Below are positions 6,856 to 10,830 of a stretch of DNA of 10,830 nt, piece by piece. The position numbers were made by a program, and so were the translations under genes. Within the stretch, counting starts at the first letter, position 1, and each line of letters begins with the position of its first letter. This DNA is from Betaproteobacteria bacterium (GTDB lineage: Bacteria; Pseudomonadota; Gammaproteobacteria; Burkholderiales; SG8-39), in contig QYQC01000219.1 of NCBI GenBank assembly GCA_007280315.1, forward strand, positions 1 to 10,830. Direction: 5' to 3'. The notes beneath the pieces are model-generated. The model was not told the DNA's origin. It did not search any database and saw only the letters and a program-made list of their open reading frames with translations.

Positions 6856-6859
6856 CGAC

Positions 6860-6900
6860 AAAAAAATCCCGGTGACCGCGCGAGCGCGCCTTCACCGGGA
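6860..6900 (-). terminator. Intrinsic terminator between the 40-aa gene and the USP gene
   Basis: On the minus strand TCCCGGTGA (6900-6892) pairs perfectly with TCACCGGGA (6875-6867). An inner GCGC/GCGC stem adds four pairs (6889-6886 with 6881-6878). Seven T residues follow at once (6866-6860). It starts 19 nt after the stop of the 40-aa gene. The 3' arm ends in CGGGA, the only Shine-Dalgarno-like sequence before the USP ATG at 6855, so termination and USP translation initiation share bases. Confidence 0.9.
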
Positions 6901-6919
6901 AAGTACGCCTGGTCTGCGT

Positions 6920-7042
6920 TTATATGAACAGGTAAACCAGAAACGCGATGATGATCGACAGCGATAACGCCACCATATCCTCGTGGCGGTCGGTGCCGAA
7001 TATCGTCAGCGCGGTGCCGCGATCGAATTTGTCTTCAGCCAT
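6920..7042 (-). CDS. 40-aa single-helix membrane microprotein in the PSE transporter operon
   Basis: This short gene reads MAEDKFDRGTALTIFGTDRH, then a transmembrane helix at about residues 23-40 (VALSLSIIIAFLVYLFI), and stops with TAA right after the helix. ATG 7042 follows the transporter stop by 15 nt and has a good ribosome site, GGGAGA, six bases upstream. The gene is closed by a strong intrinsic terminator. These features together make it a real gene despite its length. A soluble N-terminus and a C-terminal helix are typical of small transporter or oxidase accessory subunits. I do not recognise a named family. FGTDRH resembles LGTDRH at residues 36-41 of the adjacent transporter. A role as a PSE subunit or regulator is inferred from position. 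Confidence 0.8.
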   Translation of the reverse strand: MAEDKFDRGTALTIFGTDRHEDMVALSLSIIIAFLVYLFI

Positions 7043-7057
7043 GATTGTCTCCCGGAA

Positions 7058-8644
7058 TCAGATTGTTTCAGAAACCATCAGCAGCACCACAATCAGCGAG
7101 CCGACGGCCTTGATCACGCCGACGATGCTGCCGATCACCAGCGGCTGGCCGCCGGCCTGCTTGATCGATGCCATGGTGATCTGCATACCCAGCCCGACCA
7201 GGCCGAAGGTGAAAAACCAGGCGATCAGATCGCGGAACATGGCGATCTTGGGCGCGGTATGCCGCACTGCGCGGTGCGCCTTGGTGAGCACGTCGTTACC
7301 CGCCTTGGAAAGAATCTTGGCATTGACCACGCCGCGCAGCGTATCGTCGTCGTCGATCGACATCAGCTTTTTGTTCTCGAGCAGGCGCGTCAGCGCTGCC
7401 GCCTGGTCTGCGCGCGTGACCTTGCTTGCTTCGGCCTTGAGCGCATCGAGGTCCTTGTCCGCAAGCAGCTTACTCTGGACTTTACCGTCCTTGCCCGTTT
7501 TCAGCATCACCTTGTCGCTGTTGTCGAAGTAGGAACCCTGGTAATGGCGCGCCGGCGCAAAGATTCCGGTGGAGGACAATGCGAACATCAGGATGAAGCC
7601 GAGCACGAACAGCGGAAACTTGCTGGTTACGACGTGAACGAGATCGACCTTCTGTGCGCCGACTTCGCGCTTCACGTACCACAGCGCCAGCCACAGCACG
7701 ATAATCGGCAGGAACAGCACGCGCGTGATATTGAAAATTTCCGCCACCTTCAGCGTCTCGATGCCGTTGGGCTGGAACGCGAGCGCGGCACCTGCGACCT
7801 GGGCGGAGTTGAGAATCCCGGTGCCGGCCCAGGCGCCGAACTGGATGTAGCCCATGCCCATGGCTTTGCCCACGATCGGGAATACGAACATGCAGATCAC
7901 GCCGAACATGAGGATGGTGCCTATCGTATAGGCGATTTCAGTCGATTTCGCCTGCACCACCGGCGCCGCCGCAACCGCGGCCGATACCCCGCAGACACCG
8001 ACCCCGGCCGAAAGCACGCCGGTCATCGAGTTGGGCAGTCCGCGCCGCGCGCCGAACCACAGCACTACGCCCACCGAACCCAGGACGAATACGCCGATCA
8101 GGACGACCGAGAGCTTGCCCAGTTGCGCCAGCTCGGCCAGGCTGTAGAGCGTGCCGAGCAGGATAACGCCGGTCTTGAGACCCAGGCGCGACAGCCGTAC
8201 GCCGTGCTCCGCCCACGCCGGCACCTTGAACACGTTGACGATCACTATTCCGGCAAGGATGCCCATCACCACGTAATTCAGGTTCATTACGCTGGCGAAG
8301 TTGAAGCCCAGGGTGGATTGCGCCGCCTTGCCCCATTGCCCCATCTGCGGGTCCAGACCCCACTTGACGATGAATGCCACCAGCATGATGAAGGTCACGC
8401 CGCCGATCGTCGACAGGTAGTAGTCAACATGACCTTCCGCGCTCTTGGCGACGAGTTGCCACAGCCCGACCACAATGGCAACGCCGCCGAAGGCATAACC
8501 CAGCGTCAGCATCTCGCCGACGTGCCGGTCGGTACCCAGGTACTTGATGACGCCGGCCATCGCGCCGCTTTGCACAGCGTAGGCGTACGCGACCATGATC
8601 ACACCCATGATCAGTGTCCACGGCGTTTTCTTAGAATAGACCAT
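7058..8644 (-). CDS. Putative sulfate exporter (YeiH/PF03601) family transporter, long form
   Basis: This 528-aa polytopic inner-membrane protein has a core that fits the YeiH/'PSE' family. Key segments are LGLKTGVILLGTLYSLAEL (154-172), LPNSMTGVLSAGVGVCGVSAAVAAAPVV (203-230, keys: GVGVCGVSAA), and GAWAGTGILNSAQVAGAA (270-287). The last two helices are at about 471-490 and 503-524. Members are usually about 330-350 aa. Here about 110 N-terminal residues add three helices (10-30, 45-65, 76-96), and a hydrophilic Lys/Asp-rich insert occupies about 362-468, including DDDD at 431-434, between core helices. The sulfate-exporter name rests on annotation rather than on firm biochemistry known to me. 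The start is certain: AAAGGAGG lies 7 nt before ATG 8644. It heads an operon with the 40-aa gene and, by readthrough or another promoter, the USP genes. Confidence 0.88.
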   Translation of the reverse strand: MVYSKKTPWTLIMGVIMVAYAYAVQSGAMAGVIKYLGTDRHVGEMLTLGYAFGGVAIVVGLWQLVAKSAEGHVDYYLSTIGGVTFIMLVAFIVKWGLDPQMGQWGKAAQSTLGFNFASVMNLNYVVMGILAGIVIVNVFKVPAWAEHGVRLSRLGLKTGVILLGTLYSLAELAQLGKLSVVLIGVFVLGSVGVVLWFGARRGLPNSMTGVLSAGVGVCGVSAAVAAAPVVQAKSTEIAYTIGTILMFGVICMFVFPIVGKAMGMGYIQFGAWAGTGILNSAQVAGAALAFQPNGIETLKVAEIFNITRVLFLPIIVLWLALWYVKREVGAQKVDLVHVVTSKFPLFVLGFILMFALSSTGIFAPARHYQGSYFDNSDKVMLKTGKDGKVQSKLLADKDLDALKAEASKVTRADQAAALTRLLENKKLMSIDDDDTLRGVVNAKILSKAGNDVLTKAHRAVRHTAPKIAMFRDLIAWFFTFGLVGLGMQITMASIKQAGGQPLVIGSIVGVIKAVGSLIVVLLMVSETI

Positions 8645-8646
8645 AT

Positions 8647-8659
8647 CCCCTCCTCCTTT
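8647..8659 (-). promoter_or_regulatory. Near-consensus ribosome binding site for the PSE transporter
   Basis: On the minus strand AAAGGAGGAGGGG ends two bases before the ATG at 8644. AAAGGAGG is almost the full anti-Shine-Dalgarno complement at ideal spacing (7 nt). It is by far the strongest ribosome site in the window and implies high translation of a membrane protein. Confidence 0.85.
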
Positions 8660-8675
8660 AAAGATTGAATATTTT

Positions 8676-8700
8676 CGAGCCTGCAGCCTGAGCGAGCCTG
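8676..8700. repeat. Three copies of AGCCTG in the transporter leader
   Basis: AGCCTG occurs at 8678-8683, 8685-8690 and 8695-8700, the outer two as the exact 8-mer CGAGCCTG. They lie between the predicted promoter and the ribosome site of the PSE transporter, reading CAGGCT three times on its transcript. This could be a protein-binding cluster or chance. Confidence 0.4.
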
Positions 8701-8702
8701 TT

Positions 8703-8751
8703 GTGCACCCGATTTCGGCCAGTTGAGTTCAGTTACCCCCGCTTGGTGCAC
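8703..8751. repeat. Spaced inverted repeat in the transporter leader
   Basis: GTGCACC (8703-8709) and GGTGCAC (8745-8751) are reverse complements 35 nt apart; each contains the palindrome GTGCAC. They could be paired operator half-sites or a leader stem, but no factor is recognised. Confidence 0.3.
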
Positions 8752-8813
8752 TTCCTCCGGAATTTAGCTAGCGCAGCCCCTCGGCGCTGGCTGCTGCGAT
8801 GTTCGGCAGGTTA

Positions 8814-8842
8814 TTCATAAACCAGGGCTTTTGTACAATCAA
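8814..8842 (-). promoter_or_regulatory. Candidate sigma-70 promoter for the PSE transporter operon
   Basis: On the minus strand TTGATT (8842-8837) and TATGAA (8819-8814) are separated by exactly 17 bp; each matches the consensus at four of six positions. Transcription would start near 8806, giving a leader of about 160 nt that holds the AGCCTG and GTGCAC repeats. A dyad TTTTG-N6-CAAAA (8829-8844), containing palindromic TTGTACAA (8831-8838), overlaps the -35 box and could be an operator. Confidence 0.5.
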
Positions 8843-8897
8843 AATTCATTATGGTCGGACAAGAAATTCCCGTGTGGGCCGCGCACCGTGATCGCGT

Positions 8898-10319
8898 CTA
8901 CTGTGCAAGCGCAATCGTCGGGCGCTTCTGCCACAGCCGCGTCGCCTGCTCGAATGCGTAGGCCAACTGCAGCACGCCGAAATCGTCCCGGTGCCGGCCT
9001 ACGATCTGCACCCCAACCGGCAGCCCGTCGGCGGTGAAACCGCAGGGCACCGAAATCGCCGGATGGCCGGTGACCGTAATGAAGTAGCAGGACTTCATCC
9101 AGTCGATATAGGTGTCCATGTTCACGCCTTCGATCTCGGTGACATAGGGCTGGCTGACATCGAACGGGGGCACCTGGTTCACCGGCAGGATCAGGAACTC
9201 GTAGCGCTGCATGAAGCTGCGCATGCGCTCATAGAGTTCGGTGCGCCTGGCCTCGGCCGCGCCGATAAGCGGCCCGGTGAGTTTCCTGCCTGCCTCGATA
9301 TTCCAGATCACCGTATCCTTCAGCAGGTCGCGGTGGCGGTCCAGATGCTCGCCGTAGGTCAGTTCGAACTGCCAGGCGCGCAGGGTCATGAAAATTTCGT
9401 TGGCGTCGGAAAGGTCGGGGCTCGCATCCTCCAGCACGCAGCCGAGCGCAGCAAAGGTCGGACTCTGTGATTCCAGCACCGCAGTGACACGCGCATCCAC
9501 CGGCAGTCCACCGAGATCGGCGCTCCAGGCGACGCGCACGCCCTTGAAGTCGCGCGCCAGCGGCCGCGCGAACTGACTGCCGGAGTCGGCAATCGCGATG
9601 GGGCTTTTCGCGTCCCAGCCCGCGATTGCACTTAACATCAGCGCACAATCGCCTACCGTGCGCGCCATCGGTCCTTGCACCCCCAGCGTGCTCCAGCCGG
9701 TTTTCGCGGGCCAGACCGGTACGCGCCCGGGTGAGGTGCGCAGCCCGACGACGTTGCAAAAATTGGCCGGACAGCGCAGTGAGCCGCCCATATCGCTGCC
9801 GTCGGCCAGCGGCACCATGCCGGTTGCCAGCGCCACCGCTGCGCCGCCGGAGGAGCCGCCGCAGGTTTTGTTCGTGTCGTAGGGATTGAGTGTTTTGCCG
9901 AATACCGCATTGAAAGTCTGCGAGCCGGCACCGAACTCGGGCGTATTGGTCTTGCCTATGGAAATTGCGCCTGCCGCCTGCAGCCGGTCCACGATCAGCG
10001 CATTGCGCTCGGGAACGAAGTCTTTGAAAATCGGCGAGCCGAACGTGGTGCGCATGCCGCGGGTCAGAAACAGATCCTTGTGTGCAACCGGCAATCCGTG
10101 CAGCGGCCCTGTTTCTTCACCCCGCGCCTGTTTCTCGTCTGCGGCGCGCGCCTGCGCCAGGCCCTGCTCGACATACAGGCTGACTATGGCATTGAGCCTG
10201 GGGTTGAGCCGTTCAATTTGCGCCAGCGACGCCTGCATCAGTTCTCGCGCGGACAGGTCCTTACGGCGGATGCGCTGTGCCAATTCGGTTGCCGGCAGAA
10301 AACAGATATCGTTACTCAT
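8898..10319 (-). CDS. Amidase-signature family hydrolase
   Basis: This 473-aa enzyme has the complete amidase-signature catalytic set: Lys81 in GLPVAHKDL, cis-Ser156 in CGGSSGGAA, and nucleophile Ser180 in GSDMGGSLRCPA. The Lys-Ser and Ser-Ser spacings are 75 and 24 residues, identical to those known for FAAH (142/217/241). The C-terminal HPAISVPCGFTADGLPVGVQ and QIVGRHRDD segments are typical of the family, as is the length. The enzyme should hydrolyse a carboxamide to acid and ammonia in the cytoplasm. It is not likely to be GatA, since no gatC/gatB is adjacent. No signal peptide is seen, and the substrate is unknown. ATG 10319 has GGGACAGG just upstream. The LysR-type gene lies upstream on the same strand and may be its regulator, although LysR genes more often lie divergently from their targets. 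Confidence 0.93.
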   Translation of the reverse strand: MSNDICFLPATELAQRIRRKDLSARELMQASLAQIERLNPRLNAIVSLYVEQGLAQARAADEKQARGEETGPLHGLPVAHKDLFLTRGMRTTFGSPIFKDFVPERNALIVDRLQAAGAISIGKTNTPEFGAGSQTFNAVFGKTLNPYDTNKTCGGSSGGAAVALATGMVPLADGSDMGGSLRCPANFCNVVGLRTSPGRVPVWPAKTGWSTLGVQGPMARTVGDCALMLSAIAGWDAKSPIAIADSGSQFARPLARDFKGVRVAWSADLGGLPVDARVTAVLESQSPTFAALGCVLEDASPDLSDANEIFMTLRAWQFELTYGEHLDRHRDLLKDTVIWNIEAGRKLTGPLIGAAEARRTELYERMRSFMQRYEFLILPVNQVPPFDVSQPYVTEIEGVNMDTYIDWMKSCYFITVTGHPAISVPCGFTADGLPVGVQIVGRHRDDFGVLQLAYAFEQATRLWQKRPTIALAQ

Positions 10320-10416
10320 CGTGCCTGTCCCAAGATTGTTCGAGCTGATTCCAAAGCGGCGCGCTGCCGTTGCGCGATCCTTCCACGCCGATCCCGTTCA
10401 GCGTTCCGGCGGCCAA
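10312..10416 (-). CDS. Doubtful 34-codon mini-ORF overlapping the amidase start
   Basis: The gap between the LysR stop (10419) and the amidase start carries an open frame with a TTG start at 10416. It reads LAAGTLNGIGVEGSRNGSAP, then continues to a polar, Trp-containing end and stops at TAA 10314-10312. The stop overlaps the amidase ATG as ATGAGTAA. The amino-acid make-up is ordinary and the overlap would allow coupling, but there is no clear ribosome site, the start is non-ATG, and such a short open frame is common in GC-rich DNA. It could equally be untranslated leader. Confidence 0.2.
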   Translation of the reverse strand: MAAGTLNGIGVEGSRNGSAPLWNQLEQSWDRHDE

Positions 10417-10418
10417 GC

Positions 10419-10830
10419 CTACTTCGTCGGCTCCAGTGCCAGTTCCTGCAGCAGATCACGCAGCCATTTCTGCGCCGGATCGCGATCATTGCGCTCGTGC
10501 CAGATCTCGCCGACGGTAAACGCTTCTATGTCGAGCGGCAACTCGAATATGCGCAGCCTGCTGGCATAGCCTCGCGCCAGGCGCTCGGGCAGCGTGCTGA
10601 TCATGTCCGAGCGTGCCACGATTTCGGGTACCAGCAGGAAATGCGGTACCGCCAGCCGCTCGCGCCGCCTGCGCCCAAGTAGCGCGAGCGCCTCGTCGAT
10701 GCGCGCGCTGAATCCGCTTCCGCGTACCGACACCTGGATGTGCTCGAGACTGCAGTACTTGTCCAGTGTCAGGCGATCACGAACCCCCGGGTGGTTGCGC
10801 CTGACTACCGCCACGATGCGTTCGGTATAC
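10419..10830 (-). CDS. LysR-family transcriptional regulator, C-terminal part (5' end cut by window)
   Basis: The 136 visible codons are the second half of a LysR effector-binding domain; the frame is open to the right edge, so the winged-helix DNA-binding domain lies outside. Recognisable elements in order are RIVAVVRRNHPGV, SLEHIQVSVRGSG, ARIDEALALLGRRRRERLAV (keys: D-x-aL, LGRRR), PHFLLVPEIVARSDMISTLP and the terminal WHERNDRDPAQKWLRDLL. The WHER-x2-DP-x3-WLR ending is characteristic of the NahR/DntR/LinR/NodD-like subgroup, which usually senses aromatic or similar small organic molecules. It lies on the same strand just upstream of the amidase and is a plausible local regulator. The inducer is unknown. 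Confidence 0.9.
   Translation of the reverse strand, partial: YTERIVAVVRRNHPGVRDRLTLDKYCSLEHIQVSVRGSGFSARIDEALALLGRRRRERLAVPHFLLVPEIVARSDMISTLPERLARGYASRLRIFELPLDIEAFTVGEIWHERNDRDPAQKWLRDLLQELALEPTK

Noticed and set aside
6856..6861. TTG start two codons upstream for the USP
   Set aside because: It lies partly in the terminator T-tract and ATG 6855 is the better start codon.
6983..8668. 561-codon plus-strand open frame
   Set aside because: It is antisense to the PSE transporter and translates to a His/Asp/Gln/Arg-rich sequence without domains or helices, typical of a shadow frame in GC-rich DNA.
10080..10682. Plus-strand open frames opposite the amidase and LysR genes
   Set aside because: Both underlying minus-strand genes have clear family motifs; the plus frames do not.
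1..10830. CRISPR array, tRNA/rRNA, insertion sequence or phage element
   Set aside because: I found no regularly spaced repeats, tRNA-like cloverleaf, transposase or integrase motifs, or flanking terminal repeats.

Overview
The window is a GC-rich (about 60% by eye), densely coded bacterial chromosome segment. Codon use, gene families and spacing fit a proteobacterium, most likely a betaproteobacterium (Burkholderiales/Nitrosomonadales/Rhodocyclales-like). That placement is inferred, because no rRNA or marker gene is present. There are 12 well-supported protein genes, two of them cut by the window edges, plus one doubtful mini-ORF. I see no tRNA, rRNA, CRISPR array or insertion sequence.

Layout: (1) 1-1427, minus strand: a 75-residue membrane protein followed by a TauE/SafE-type anion permease whose C-terminus continues into a universal stress protein (USP) domain cut by the left edge. 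(2) 1428-1745: a divergent intergenic region with an extended -10 element and several dyads. (3) 1746-4187, plus strand: a SulP-type anion transporter with a STAS domain, then a DUF599 membrane protein 3 nt downstream. (4) 4309-5779, plus strand: a lipoprotein GDSL/SGNH hydrolase and a short-chain dehydrogenase. (5) 5795-8644, minus strand: an unusually long 'putative sulfate exporter' (YeiH/PF03601) family transporter, a 40-residue single-helix membrane protein 15 nt downstream, an intrinsic terminator, a stand-alone USP, and a translationally coupled C-terminally anchored membrane protein. (6) 8898-10830, minus strand: an amidase-signature hydrolase and the C-terminal part of a NahR/DntR-like LysR regulator.

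The most striking pattern is that three different anion-transporter families (TauE/SafE, SulP, YeiH/PSE) lie within 9 kb. The two exporter-like loci share one composition: exporter, very small membrane protein, USP domain (fused in one, separate in the other). This suggests USP-regulated anion efflux modules around a SulP uptake gene, possibly handling sulfite/sulfate or another anion. Substrate and coupling are inferred; none of these families reveals its substrate from sequence alone. The esterase, dehydrogenase, amidase and LysR genes look like ordinary accessory metabolism with no visible link to the transporters.
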